64,000 nucleotides of DNA from Schizochytrium sp. TIO01 (GCA_004764695.1 SMSO01000034.1:4410501-4474500), one strand, 5' to 3'. Shown: positions 10,447-21,825, numbered from the stretch's first letter. Made by a program: numbers and translations. The notes: generated from the sequence alone by a model not told the origin.

Positions 10447-11415
10447 TCACTTGCGGCCCTGACGCTTGAGGCGGGCAGCACGAATCTGCTCAAGGGTTGG
10501 AGGCTCTGAGCTCGGGTTTAAGTTTGGGTCACTCTCAGTGTTTGTGTTTGCAATAGCTCCAGGAATAAATCCTCCATATGTGAGTCCTAGACGCGCCATG
10601 ACAGTCCGCCTACGCTCCTCTGCAGCAGCCTCTGGGTCCACGTTTGTAGTTTCTGCCTGGTACGTGTAAAAGTTGGAAAATGTGCCCTTGGAGTCCATAA
10701 GCAGGTTCCAGCTACGTTCAGGCACCTTTACAAGGAAATATCTTTGGTTGTTAGCCGGTGGCGTTACCTCGATGCTGCGAATTGGGTACACAGTGGGGGG
10801 TGAAACGTTACCAAAGAATGTATGCGCCCGAATCTCGACCTCGTTTGAAGAGTCCTTGATTGCTGCTCTAGATATATTGGCCTGTGCGTAGAATCGTGTA
10901 AGAACAGTGCAGACTATGCTGGTCAGGCCTCCAAACAAAATCCAGCCAGGGTTCGTATAGAATCCCATGGCGTCCGGGATCTCGGCTAACATTTCAGGAC
11001 TCGGCGTAAAGCTCGATGCTAGGCCTAGAGCTGGGGCAAAATAAGCATCTGCAGTCAGAGCGGACCAGTACGCAGCTTGAGAGACACTAAAGGCAGCCAT
11101 AAGTCTGATGTGAGTCGCTTGGCTATTCTCGAAGACCTGGACAAAGTTATCAGGATCCACAGACTTTGCAGCTCCACTGCCCTTGCCATGTTTGCCTTTG
11201 GGTTTGTGTGAAAGCGGCTGGTGGTCGTGGCTATGTTCCTCATGACCTTCATTGGTGGTTTTTTGAGTCTCAGCAGAAGCATGGGCGCTTGAGCTAAGGC
11301 TCGACAGAGGTCTGAGACGCAGCGTCAAGCGAAGGTCACCCCTTGAGTTCAACATGAGCTGTGCCATGTTCAGTGTTGCGGAAGCAGGCTTCCGGCTCAC
11401 GAGTGAAGGGAACAT
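10447..11415 (-). CDS. TMEM223-like mitochondrial inner-membrane protein
   Basis: The frame is open further upstream, but the first ATG is at 11413-11415, giving 322 aa. The N-terminus (MFPSLVSRKPAS, rich in Arg and Ser, no acids for about 40 residues) looks like a mitochondrial targeting sequence, followed by a His/Lys-rich linker. Two hydrophobic segments (IRLMAAFSVSQAAYWSALTA; GWILFGGLTSIVCTVLTRFY) bracket a Pro-rich loop. After them comes a beta-rich region with YFLVKVPERSWNLLMDSKG and FSNFYTY. This order matches TMEM223, whose ending has the same LLDKxGxFPN-type motif. TMEM223 is known in animals as a COX1 translation/complex IV assembly factor; that role here is by family only. The basic C-terminal tail is an extension. 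Confidence 0.7.
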   Translation of the reverse strand: MFPSLVSRKPASATLNMAQLMLNSRGDLRLTLRLRPLSSLSSSAHASAETQKTTNEGHEEHSHDHQPLSHKPKGKHGKGSGAAKSVDPDNFVQVFENSQATHIRLMAAFSVSQAAYWSALTADAYFAPALGLASSFTPSPEMLAEIPDAMGFYTNPGWILFGGLTSIVCTVLTRFYAQANISRAAIKDSSNEVEIRAHTFFGNVSPPTVYPIRSIEVTPPANNQRYFLVKVPERSWNLLMDSKGTFSNFYTYQAETTNVDPEAAAEERRRTVMARLGLTYGGFIPGAIANTNTESDPNLNPSSEPPTLEQIRAARLKRQGRK

Positions 11416-12583
11416 TGTTACGTGGGTCGATAGCACGATGCAGCAGGGTCGCCTTTGACCTCCTGATTGCCAACTACAACCGCCACCCTCGAACCTAATT
11501 AAGGTTTGCTCGCACAGTCGCTTTCTCCACGCAGAGTCGCTTTGCCCAGACGCAGCTCATCTCAAATCCCTTATTCCCTTTATTTATTAGTCATTCTCAA
11601 TGATTACAAATTATAAAGGACAGACAATATTAGTAATAGAATCAGCTACCGATTACTGTAATAGCGCCCTGTGTTAGGGCAGCCGCTAATTAGCGAGGAA
11701 TATGGCCGCATACTGACACCTTATGCTAGTTCTAAAAATGTACAAGACAAAGTGGAACAGAACGTTCAAACTTCGTTCTTTATTTATTGTTATCTTGGAA
11801 CGTGGGTTCATTTGGTTAGTATTTGATTAGTAGGGGCGTAGTATGTTGTAGGTAGGTAGTAATAGGAGCCTAGGTACTCATAAGCCTAGAATTTCTTCTT
11901 TTAATTTAAGGAAAATGTTATCATTTTCATTTCTTGAAAGTTGAAAGTTAAAAAAATAAAGGAGGGCTTGGGAAGGTGAATGAGGTGATCGATCTGGAGG
12001 GCAACAGGCCTCGAAAGCGAGCGGTACGCAGCGATGGAGGCGCTCAAACACCTGGAGGAGAGACGTAAGTTGAAGCAAGAGGGCACATAGTAGGTTTGTG
12101 AAGGTTTCCTTTTTTTAGTTTTTCGAGGTGACCAGATGGGGGTTGAAAGAGACGATGAGGGCGGGGCATCGTTAGGGAGCACTGATTATAATTACACTCG
12201 GGCGGAAACAGACGAAACTGTGACGAAGAAGCCCCAAATTGCCTAATAAAAATCAGTGAGAGACCCAACGACACGTAGTCTATGTTTGACATTGATAATT
12301 TCTTTTCAAAAGTTAGTAGAATTCCCTGTGATTGATGATAATCGTGCAAAGTTGTGGCGGTCCTTAAACTTTAGGGAGATAGATCTCCGGGGTCTTGATA
12401 CCGATATTTTCAAGCATGGGGCAGGAATTATATTATCAGCGATGATGCCAATCAAGGTTGAGATTTTGCGTGAGCGTAGAAAAAGTTTTACGGACATACA
12501 GGATATTAGCCTGGTGTGACATGAATAGCGTCAAAAGTTGACCGCATTTGAGAAGTACTAACTACATGTGATTTGATGTTAAT
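11416..12583. other. Intergenic, no supportable gene
   Basis: About 1.2 kb. A plus frame at 12256-12519 (LNFREIDLRGLDTDIFKHGA) reads like protein but has no ATG until its last third, so it could only be an exon or relic. No clear repeats. Confidence 0.45.
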
Positions 12584-14308
12584 ATGGATTCCAATATAGT
12601 CTCTCAGGCCGTCGCGGAGACCTTGGAGGTCGGTGCGAAGGATAATGAGGACTCCATAACGGATGACAGGGATGCAGTCTTTCTGCATGCAAACGGCGGG
12701 GCGCACAACTCACAAACCTACACCAGAGCCAGTAGCGAAGAAATGCCTGAGTTTTTTACATCGTCGAGGAGTACACCATTGTCATCTTCTCCAGCAAGAA
12801 AGCGCTTGCAGAAAGCTCGATTGAATGGTCAAAGCGGAGCCACCGGGATATCTCAGGGTTCTTCCATAGACGGCACAGCGAAGAAGGGACCCGCCTCGTC
12901 CCGAGCAACTGTACCAAATCCTGAATTTCTACACAGTGCAACAGGTGCTCTCGAAAGACACCGCGGGGAGATTGAAAGTCTACGTCCAACCTACACGTTG
13001 GAAGAGTTTCGCAACAGTAGCCAAGGATCTGCCAAAGCAGCTGTAAATTCGCTGCTAACATCTGAACGTGTGCTGCGCCCGCTTCGCTCGTTGCTTGTTC
13101 AGGCATACTTGCAAAAGCCTGATCGTTTCTCTATCAATCTTGGAGAGCTCCTGGCCGAGCTTGTAGAGGAAGACGAGATGGCTCGCCGTGATGCTGTTTT
13201 GGACTCTGACAAACAACCCTCCACTCAGAAGAGGGTTGATGAATTGAATTCAGGTAATCACGAGTACTACCTTGCCGTTGACATGCTTGAAGTGGAGCTA
13301 GCTAATACTCTCAGCACTTCATCTCTGTTTCAGCCTGAAGAAGTGACTGCAAAACAACTTGGCTACTTGAATCCAAATTTGAGCCGTGCTAGTGAGGCCG
13401 CTACTTCACCTATGCGCTCACAAAATCTCCGATCATCCAATGGCCTTCAAAGAAAGCTCTCATCAAATTTTAACGGAGACGCTGCTACCGCTGCTACCGC
13501 TGCTACCTCTGCTACCTCTGCTACCTCTGCTACCTCTGCTACCTCTGCTACTGCTGAGTATCTCGTGGAGTCCTTACACTGGTCTGGTCCGCAGCGTGGT
13601 CATAGTAATAGTTCGCGTCGGCGCTCCTCACCCTCAAAAGCGACATCAACGCCACGACCTACCTCAACAACAAAATCACGTCATAGATCGCTAGCGGGGG
13701 GGTCTAATGAGCGACGAAGCCGCTCAGCAACACGTAACACTGGCCGGCGCAAGCCAAATAGCATTACTGCAGATACGAAAAGGAGGCCGTCTAGTAAGGG
13801 CCCGTCCCAACGTCCCGATCCTCTCGCGGAGACCGTATTAATGTGGAAGCATGGGCAAGAAGATCAAATATCTCCCACACAGGATCTCTGTAATGCTCAT
13901 CGCGCGGGTGATCTTGCGTGGAAGCCTCTTCGCGAAATCCATGGCCAAGATTACGAGCTGGATGGATCTATTAATCTGGGCGGAGGCCGCTTTGAGGTAG
14001 ATTCTGATCTACAGGACATGGTCGCAGATGTTGATGAGGCTTTCCTTTCAACTTCAGCACGGCGACGACCCAACACAGCCCAACATCCAAGTGTTGCGCA
14101 ACATCAAAACAATCGTGCTTTTCAGCGCCCAAGCACAACACAATCTGGAAAACAATCCTCACGAGGGGTCAAGTCATCACAACGTGGGGTTAAATCATCC
14201 AAAACCTCCACAAAGAAGCGTTCGACCAATGCCGGACTAGCTCGCTTGCTTCGTGACACGGTCTCAACCCGCGCTCGCCAACAGCAGCAGCAACAAGAGT
14301 ACTATTAG
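12584..14308 (+). CDS. Low-complexity 574-aa protein, unknown function
   Basis: Single-exon frame from ATG 12584 to TAG 14306. I do not recognise a domain. The N-terminal 130 residues are Ser/Thr-rich. Residues about 150-260 are the most ordered part (helical LRPLRSLLVQAYLQKPDRFS and an acidic LLAELVEEDE stretch). An Ala-Thr-Ser tract near residues 300-322 is coded by a hexanucleotide microsatellite. Next comes a strongly basic Arg/Ser region (SSRRRSSPSKATSTPRPTST) and a short conserved-looking segment RPDPLAETVLMWKHG. The C-terminus has repeated VKSSQRGVKSSK units and a poly-Gln tail. Composition suggests a disordered nuclear or cytoskeletal protein; that is inference only. Confidence 0.6.
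   Translation: MDSNIVSQAVAETLEVGAKDNEDSITDDRDAVFLHANGGAHNSQTYTRASSEEMPEFFTSSRSTPLSSSPARKRLQKARLNGQSGATGISQGSSIDGTAKKGPASSRATVPNPEFLHSATGALERHRGEIESLRPTYTLEEFRNSSQGSAKAAVNSLLTSERVLRPLRSLLVQAYLQKPDRFSINLGELLAELVEEDEMARRDAVLDSDKQPSTQKRVDELNSGNHEYYLAVDMLEVELANTLSTSSLFQPEEVTAKQLGYLNPNLSRASEAATSPMRSQNLRSSNGLQRKLSSNFNGDAATAATAATSATSATSATSATSATAEYLVESLHWSGPQRGHSNSSRRRSSPSKATSTPRPTSTTKSRHRSLAGGSNERRSRSATRNTGRRKPNSITADTKRRPSSKGPSQRPDPLAETVLMWKHGQEDQISPTQDLCNAHRAGDLAWKPLREIHGQDYELDGSINLGGGRFEVDSDLQDMVADVDEAFLSTSARRRPNTAQHPSVAQHQNNRAFQRPSTTQSGKQSSRGVKSSQRGVKSSKTSTKKRSTNAGLARLLRDTVSTRARQQQQQQEYY
13483..13553 (+). repeat. In-frame hexanucleotide microsatellite
   Basis: GCTACC and GCTACCTCT units repeat within the 574-aa gene and encode Ala-Thr(-Ser) repeats. 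The repeat preserves the reading frame, so length changes would alter the protein by whole residues. Confidence 0.85.
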
Positions 14309-14927
14309 AAATGAGCAACGCGAGGTGTCCAGGTTAGCCTTTGCGAACTAAGGGTTTTATATCGCCTTCGTTTTGATGTATAACTGGTGGAGGATCATTA
14401 TATACCTTCATGGGCTCGCTTACAAAACAAACTTTAACGTGGGTTTATTATAGCTATGATGATGTCAGTTCTGAGTATGATGATGTCAGCTTAGAGTTTT
14501 GATTTAAATATGGACTAATATATGCTTCGTTGTACACTTCGACAACAGAATCTCATGCCCGCCTTTCCCGTGATCATTTGCATGCAAAAAACTACTCGTC
14601 AATAATAGACACACATTTTCTACAACAACATGATCACGATACAGGAATGTGCAATACCAATACAGGCACAAGAAGAAAGAAACAGTTGGCGCATGAATTC
14701 AGAAAAATGAAAAGAAGAGAAGACCAGTAAATTTTTGATACAGTTACTACATTTGATTTAATTTCACAGATCTTTATCCATAGCTTGTTATGCTGTCTTC
14801 ATTTGAAGGAAACAGAGCATAATCTTGAGCTAACAACATACACATAAGTGCTTTATCTTTCGACATAAGCTTTTTTCTTTTGGACCTGCTACTTCTGAAA
14901 AGATGAAAATAAACTTGCAAAACTACC
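14309..14927. other. Intergenic between convergent genes
   Basis: About 620 bp between convergent genes. A 66-codon frame at 14530-14730 begins without ATG and is not supported. Nothing else seen. Confidence 0.5.
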
Positions 14928-16459
14928 TCATTGCCGTCTTAGTTGCCCAGGGGGCAATGGCGGCTGAATGTTTGAATTAGTAGATTTTGCAAAAAGTTCA
15001 GAAAACAGTGTCAGGCCAGTTACCCATGTCTGACACTCGGCAGGTGAGGGTGCTGCAAATTGAATTGGCATGACTGATTTACGTGCGACATGCAAGCGAA
15101 AGATTGTATCTGCAGGAACATCCATAGCACGTTCCTCGTGTTTCCCACCACAGAATATTGCTCTGATTTCCCGGAGGGGGAGACGAAATGTGTTTTCTTC
15201 TTCCCATGCACGCCGCATAGAAGACACTGGCATTCCTCGTTTAGAATACTGGTCAGTTGAAGATGCTAGGTCATCAAATTCGAGTGTCCAACAAAGTGTG
15301 TCGAGTTGGGCGCTTAACCGAACGAACACTTCTGTGCATAAATGTGAGTCGTTCTGCGTTGCACCTCTAGATAGAACAGCTAACATACGAGCTCCTTGAC
15401 GTAGGGTGTTAGTAAGCTCTAGGTGTTCTTCTAAAATAGGTGATAATAGCTTGTTGATCTCTTGTGCGGAACTATTATTTGGCCCTTCAACAAGAAGAGG
15501 ACGCTCAATAAATCTGGCTCGGTCACTTCCTTGGGTCGCCATCTTCCGACCCATAAAAGTGCTCTGCGCGATCGCGAGCTGAAGAAGATGGATCAAGATC
15601 AGCCTCATCTCCTGCGCGAAGTTTTTTCAAATATGCTAACACATGTTTCTCTTCACTTTCAAGCTGGGCTAGCCGTTCCATGACGAGTTGATGAGCATGA
15701 TCCACACGATGTACTTGTGATGAACTAATTGATGACACAGATAACCCGTTAACTGTGACAAAATCCTCGTCTAGAATATCTTCGGAATCGTCCAAACCAG
15801 CAGCTATTGTGGACGAGAAAGAACCTACATTTCTCGGCCGTGTCTGTGCCGCTGTGAGGGTACGCATGCTCTCAACTAAAGAATCAATGCTTTCGTCGCT
15901 AGTATGATGATGCACGGTAACTTTTGGTCCCTGTTGTCCATAATAACCCGCCTCCATCTCGACGTCTTGCCATCTAAAGCTGCCTGTTTGTGACAATGTT
16001 GAAACAGATGGCCTTCTTGTATTTCCTCGATACTCCGGCATGGTCGCTGCCCTCAAGACGCTACTAATTGACAAGTTTGAAGCTTTCTCAGAGGTGCTGG
16101 CCGGTGACTTTGAAGCCAATCTCGGAAATCACAGACTCGGCAGTGCCTTGAGCAGCTTGCGTGGACCTTGCTGAGTATAATGCGTGAAGTTTACTCTGAC
16201 TCGCCCTTATGTCATCGCCTACTACTTTTGACGTTTCTTCGCTGGAACTTTCGTCACTCTCCTTGTCATCATCATCTCCAAGCCTTTCCTGGGGAGCAGG
16301 AGGTGGAGTCCTTCTAGGTCTTTTATCGTGATATCGAAGACCCCGCACTCTGTCAAAGAGCTCACCTCTGCGTTGGAGGCGCTGCCCATGCTGTTCAAGC
16401 TCTCGCTCAAAACGTTGCGCCAAGGCTACTCGTGCAGCCACGGCGTTATCCCCGCTCAT
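14928..16459 (-). CDS. PH-like domain protein split over three frames
   Basis: ATG at 16457-16459 opens a frame (123 codons, acidic and coiled-coil-like) that stops at 16088. A second frame, readable only from about 16125, carries on to a stop at 15523. A third runs from about 15545 to 14928. Each step is a +1 shift over a short overlap, so one gene is more likely than three. The last part contains RLPLREIRAIFCGG, then FRLHVARK and FAAPSPAECQTWVTGLTLF, the pattern of PLC-type PH domains (I-R-I-G ... F.....S.E....WV.GL). The middle part has a heptad-like ERLAQLESEEKHVLAYLKKL. PH domains bind phosphoinositides or proteins at membranes. Breaks may be assembly indels, short introns (a GTAAAC donor lies near 16193) or real damage. 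A separate downstream gene from the ATG at 15540-15542 is also possible. Confidence 0.5.
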
Positions 16460-17629
16460 GAAGACAAGACTGGCTGAAGGGAAATGCCAAGGGGATTTGA
16501 TTCAGGTTTTGCTGCTCGATGATTTGCTCGGCTCGTGTTATTCGCTGTATAACAAAGTATCGCTTAACAAGAGAGAGGAACAATAGCACGTGGACGTTTC
16601 ATTGCCTCAAAAAGGCGGTACACACATATAAAGGTCACTGGTGACTTCAATGAGGAGTCTCTAAGTTTGCTTTAAAAGCGAGGAGATAGAAAGCGCGTAC
16701 TGACGATTACCTCTGATTCTGTATTGTGATTTCAAATTAAAAATTAAAGAATGTTCAGAGTACATCTAAATTGTTGTATCCTCTTTAGAAATCCAAGTTG
16801 GCATCACTAAAGATTGTTGGTACTAAAAATCTTTGCAGAACAATGTAGTATAGTCTAGTATCAAGGGTATTGGTATTGATAAGCATGAGCACTTGGGGCA
16901 TGCTTAGTATGTAGGTTGGTGACCTATAGTGCTATAAATACGGTTCAGCTACCAGAACAGGTCCGGTTCTGACTTCGTACTTTTTGCTACCCGTATGACA
17001 CTGCACAAAATTTATTTTCCTTAAAGAAGGAAAAGCTAAATCTGAATCTTAAAAAAAAGGCAGTCGATTGACGTTCAAGGAGTTCATAATAAAATTAAAG
17101 CTCGTCTTATTCATCTATGCTATTCAAATAACTCATTACTCGTGAAACGTTTGAGATTGTACGTTCAATTAAAATAGTAAGCAGTCATTGCGTTTAAAGA
17201 AATTTTTGAAGAGTGATGATACAGAAATCCGGTTAAACCTCACACGCGAGACAGGGCGAGCGTCAGAATCAGACAGAAGAATTGCTCTGATACGCCTGGA
17301 TAACGCAGATATCACAAGACGTAAAATTAGCAAAAAGGATAACTAGTCATGGGTTTGTAGTGAAAACGGAGATATCCTGCAGGGTGAGCACAGGATAAAA
17401 GCTTCAGCATGCTCGAAATTGGAACTGAGTTCATACCGAGGCGAAGTATACGTAAAAGTCAATTGGGATAAGGTCATGCGGGAAAAGTTTGGCGAAAACG
17501 TGATTGACAGCAGCTGCAAAGTGCTATATGATGGTGAATAGCACAACCCGACCCTTAAAATGCAGAATAAAAAGCTTTTGCTGTTGTCAAAATCAGAGGT
17601 CACGAAAGGGGGTTTTGGATTTCTCCCAA
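16460..17629. other. Intergenic holding a structured RNA candidate
   Basis: About 1.2 kb between two minus-strand genes. No protein-coding signal. The structured element at 16880-16985 is listed separately. Confidence 0.5.
16880..16985 (+). ncRNA. Candidate structured, Pol III-like small RNA
   Basis: Three hairpins follow each other: a 7-bp stem TAAGCAT/ATGCTTA (16880-16886 with 16900-16906), a GTAGGT/ACCTAT stem with a TGGTG loop (16911-16927), and CAGAAC/GTTCTG (16953-16958 with 16966-16971). A run of five T at 16981-16985 follows, as in a Pol III terminator. An alternative long-range stem AGCACT/AGTGCT (16888-16893 with 16928-16933) encloses the second hairpin. Segments resemble the 3' half of 5S rRNA in order (AAGC, CTTGGG, TTAGTA, TGGTGACC, AATACGG), but spacing is about five bases longer on each side and no 5' half is evident. 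GGTTCAGCTAC at 16942 partly fits a B box. It could be a 5S-derived element, an unknown small RNA, or chance. Confidence 0.35.
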
Positions 17630-18985
17630 CTAATCCGAATCTTCTCCAGTAGGTTCCTCGATGTCGGTCGCAGAATCGGCAACGTCGGTATCACTGTCAG
17701 AATACTCATATTTATGAATAACACGGTCAGTGTCATCAAAGAGCTCACTAAACACTAGAATAGCAAAGTGAACAAGAAAGGCTGAACGAAGAGCAAGCAA
17801 GGTCTCGATGGTCAATTTACGGCGAGTCTCAATATCAAGGCCTTCCGAGACAAAGCTAAGAATGTTGCGAATACTCTTGGACGAAGATTTACGACGAGCA
17901 TTCTTTTTCGCGTTTCGCGAGTAATACCCCTGAAGGGAGTTCACAGACTGACTGTCGACGAGGACGTTGCTTGGGTTTCCATGAGCATCGTGGATCTCAA
18001 TGACCTTCTGCTCGGTAGTTTTGGAAAGATCGTCATCACGGTCTTCCTCACTGCCACTGCTGTTCGCACTGCTAGGGGATTTGGCGAATTTGTTAGCCCT
18101 GGATGTGGATGTGGAGTAGAGATTGTCACTGGAGGAGTTCGATACTTTGACTTTTAGGAGGCTGGGCATCTCACTGGACGCAGTATTCTCAGGTGCAGTC
18201 AAGTCTTCGTTTGACTCAGATTCAGGTTCCGAGGAGCTGAAAGCCTCACCCCGGGGTGAGGAAGGGCTCATCATGGTTGTTGTCTTCATATTGCTGTTAT
18301 AGTTCTGCGGGCTACTGGGCGCCATTTGCTCATCAGACTCAGAGCGAAAGCCGAGCATGTTACCAAATTCATTCCAGATGGCCGAGCCAGTGTTACTGGA
18401 CTCACTGATGGCTGCATACCGGTAGCACTCGATGTCGAATGTGTTATTAACCTCCATGAGCAGACCTACAGGAATTTCATTACCACCACCGTGCTTGCTG
18501 AGAACGTCTTCAACAAGAAGCGGGAGAGCCTTCTCGTCGTAGACTACATTGATGTCAAAAAGTTCGTGACAGCACTTCTCCATGAGCTTCCGTACGATTT
18601 TGTTTTTGTTGTAGGCAGAAATGTTCTGTGGTGCCACAACGGAGTGTAGCATGCGTGCTCTGGAGACGACCTTTTCGCGAGCATTCATAATGAGTGCCCT
18701 ACGTCCAGGGTCTGACAGTTGCAGCCATGTCTTGACTACGCGTTCTTTCTCACGCTGCCAGCTTTCGTAGAGGTCTGCCGATAGTTCTTCTGTTCCAGCG
18801 CGCCTCTTGAACTCGCGAATCCTGCTTCTAACGCGTGCAATCTCAAGTTCTGCCTCCTTCTTCGAAAGCAGAGTCGGTGCCTCTGCGGAGCTCATGAGTG
18901 AGGTTAAAGAGGCATTCGATTCAAGCGACCTCAGCGACCGTGTTTCTGTGCCAGACTCCGCTGCGCGGGAGTTGTCTTGTCCCAT
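17630..18985 (-). CDS. 451-aa protein with N-myristoylation signal, unknown
   Basis: ATG at 18983-18985; single exon. The N-terminus MGQDNSRA fits the N-myristoylation consensus (Gly2, Ser6), suggesting membrane attachment. Residues about 40-200 are helical and charged (RVRSRIREFKRRAGTEEL; KERVVKTWLQLSDPGRRALI; MEKCCHELFDINVVYDEKAL) and look like a folded domain I do not recognise. A Ser/Glu/Asp-rich disordered linker (about 215-340) follows, then a basic patch (NAKKNARRKSSSKSIRN), a conserved-looking hydrophobic helix TLLALRSAFLVHFAILVFSE and an acidic tail. The basic and acidic segments may be regulated by phosphorylation; this is inference. No function can be assigned. Confidence 0.65.
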   Translation of the reverse strand: MGQDNSRAAESGTETRSLRSLESNASLTSLMSSAEAPTLLSKKEAELEIARVRSRIREFKRRAGTEELSADLYESWQREKERVVKTWLQLSDPGRRALIMNAREKVVSRARMLHSVVAPQNISAYNKNKIVRKLMEKCCHELFDINVVYDEKALPLLVEDVLSKHGGGNEIPVGLLMEVNNTFDIECYRYAAISESSNTGSAIWNEFGNMLGFRSESDEQMAPSSPQNYNSNMKTTTMMSPSSPRGEAFSSSEPESESNEDLTAPENTASSEMPSLLKVKVSNSSSDNLYSTSTSRANKFAKSPSSANSSGSEEDRDDDLSKTTEQKVIEIHDAHGNPSNVLVDSQSVNSLQGYYSRNAKKNARRKSSSKSIRNILSFVSEGLDIETRRKLTIETLLALRSAFLVHFAILVFSELFDDTDRVIHKYEYSDSDTDVADSATDIEEPTGEDSD

Positions 18986-19685
18986 TATTGCACTTCACAG
19001 TCGTCAAGCAGCGATATGCTCTTGCTTGTGCGTTTGCTGCGTGTGACACACGAGCTCTGGCGGCTCGAAGAAGGAAGACCAATCTCCTCTCCTCTACGGC
19101 GGGCTCCAACTTCTTCAAGTTCAAGTTCTGCTCGCGCTCCTTTCCTTCTTTTTCCTTTTCAACTTTTTCTTTTTTTTTTTTTAAATATAAAAAGCAAAAG
19201 AAATAGTCACAGAAAAAGTTCCTTTCTTTCCTATTATTTCCAATTTAGAAAGTCTTTCACTTCCAACCTTTATTTATATTCTACACCATATTCGTAGTAT
19301 AATATGTTTATACTCAAACCTAAACTTTAAATTCAAAATAATAGGAGTTATAAGTAAAGAGAAGAAATGAAAAGTAAAGAAACATAAAGTCCCTCCTTTC
19401 CAATACTACATCATTAAGTACCATTTTGCAGTAGACACCATGTTTAATTAATTAATTAAATTAAAAAAAGATAAAAGACAAAGATAAAAAGCTTCCTCTC
19501 CATAAAGTTTCTTAAAATGTTAAAACATAAAATCAACAATATCAGCTAATTGATTGCAAAAAGGTCTCAAGGGAAAGAGGTGAAAAAGAAAATGGCTTCC
19601 TAGGACCAGCTACGCATTTACTACTCCCCAAGGCTAGCTCGTTTGGAAAGCTCCTTTCAAGGCACTCGAGAAAGGCCTTTAGGAG

Positions 19686-19745
19686 CCTAAACTAACTAAC
19701 TAATTAGCTAGCTAGCTAACTAACTAACTAACTAACTAACTAACA
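19686..19745. repeat. CTAA tetranucleotide satellite
   Basis: Runs of CTAA/ACTA units interrupted by a short TTAGCTAGCTAG palindromic core. Unit length four, about 14 units. It does not match a telomere repeat. Confidence 0.85.
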
Positions 19746-21039
19746 GAGAAAAGAAATGGAAGGAGATAGAGACAAGAAGGCGTGGACACTATATACGAGA
19801 ACGGTGTATTTCGTGGCCCTCGAGGAAAGAAGGCACTCTTCTCATGCGCCTCTGTCTATTTCTTCTGAGAAGTCTCTTGCCGCGATTCTGGATTTATGCT
19901 CTCTCCCCCAATCTCTCGCCAATTAAGGTCGCTGGCCCGAGGCGAAGCTGGTTTGGAGACAAAGGCGCGAGATTTCGTGTAGCTTGGCTGGCTACTTTGT
20001 GCCTGGGAAGACGCTCGCTTTCTTCGCTTTCCTCAAGCAAGGCTCCCGAATTCTTTGAGTGAGCAGCAATTTGTCAATGCTCTTTCCATTTCATTTGTTT
20101 TTTCGACTTCAAGTTTTTATTTTTAGAGTGAGTGTATTCTATTTTACAAAAACTTTTATTTTATCAAAACACATATATATATTATTATTATTATTTTTTA
20201 TTTTTTTTAAAAAAAGGTTTCTCGCTATCTCCTTGCTAAAAAGAATGTTTTATAGTACCAGGCTATGTACCAGCTAGGTAAAACTTGGCAGGCATCAAGG
20301 AAAAGGCGGTAGTACCTGTCTAATAGCAGATAGCACCTGATTAGGTAATAAAGCCGCAAAGACGGAAGATTGCTCTTTTCGTCGATTTTGTCAATTAAAA
20401 GAAAAAGAAAAAAGGGTTTTTCCAAAATTAGAAATTGTATTTGTGATAATGCAATGCCCTCTTGAAGGCTTCAAGGACACCTTAGTTAGTAGTAAGTTCT
20501 CGATAAGCAAGGTCGAGCTTGAGCTGGGTTTTGTACAATCAAAGAAAGCTGTCTTCTTCTATAGAGTCTTTATAGTTCGTTACAGTGTAGGTGTGTAAAG
20601 TAAAAGCAAGTGAATACATGAAAACATGAATGAATGCTGTAACGAAATAGCCCAACGCAATTGATGGACCATCGTCCAATTCAAGAACAAACCACCTCTG
20701 GCAGGCTGTCAATACATCGATGAATTTATAATAGCTCTTAGGATATAGATGCCCTGATTTTTGGCGCATTCCTCAGTGCTCAGCGAACTTAAGTGGGAAG
20801 ATGTTCAAGAACTTGAAGGCGAGCTTCATGAACGATGCATGGAAACAACACATGAATGACTATAAGTGAATGAACGTATATAAGCAAAGCTGCTCATTAC
20901 ATTTTCACTCTAGGTGTCACTAACCCATTGTCGTCTCGGTGTTCCTGACTCTTCTATTCTCCTATTTCTTGAAATAAACGATAAATAGCATTCTGAGTTA
21001 CAGCAGTCATCGGTTTCCGAGTCTGTCTTGATCCATGGT

Positions 21040-21150
21040 CACGATTCATGATCATCACATTTTCAAGTTGATCATTTACAGATTGATCATCGCTTATAGG
21101 TTGATTGATCTTCATTTATAGATAGATCAATCATTTATAAGTACCTAGCT
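21040..21150. repeat. Degenerate repeat with TTGATCATTTATAG core
   Basis: A unit of about 20-27 bp containing TTGATC and ATTTATAG recurs four or five times with variation. Each unit carries a GATC palindrome. No gene nearby. Confidence 0.6.
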
Positions 21151-21731
21151 TGTAATATCTACCTACCATTTATGGCTAGCAGTGTGTAGGTCTGTCAGTT
21201 TGGAAGGAGAGCCGAGAGGCGAAAGGGAGCGCCACTGAAAGAACAAATTGGGAAGTGATGGAAATGCAAATCATCATTCGATTTTCATGTTCGGGGTTGT
21301 GAGAAGTTCACCAATGATTCATCGATTCATTGATTCATTCAATCATTGATTCATTCAATCATTGATTCATTCACTCTCTCACGAGTCAAACCTGGTACGG
21401 TGACCCTCTATCCATCCATCCATCGATTTACCCATGATTCCACCGACATTCATGTTTGATTCATCATTTTCAAACCATTCTTGATTCATGATTGCAAAGA
21501 ATGAAAGCTCAACAGCGTCCATACAATCTATTGTCTTCGACTCATCTCAATTTACTTTCCTTTCGAAGCCAGTCACTAAATGCATAGAGCGAGAAAGAGA
21601 AAGAGAAAGAGAAAGGAAAAGGTAAGTGGAAAAGAATGATTTCTTAGCTCCCATGAGAAGAGGAGACGATACCCAGTACTTGCTAACTTGCTTAGCTAAC
21701 TGCTATTCCTTCTCAGAAAGCTATTCGTTCA

Positions 21732-21733
21732 TT

Positions 21734-21825
<92 letters not shown>

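Noticed and set aside
12256-12519. 88-codon plus frame before the 574-aa gene
   Set aside because: No ATG until the last third; could only be an exon or relic and has no recognised family.
19686-19745. Interstitial telomere repeat
   Set aside because: Unit is CTAA, not a TTAGGG-type telomere unit.
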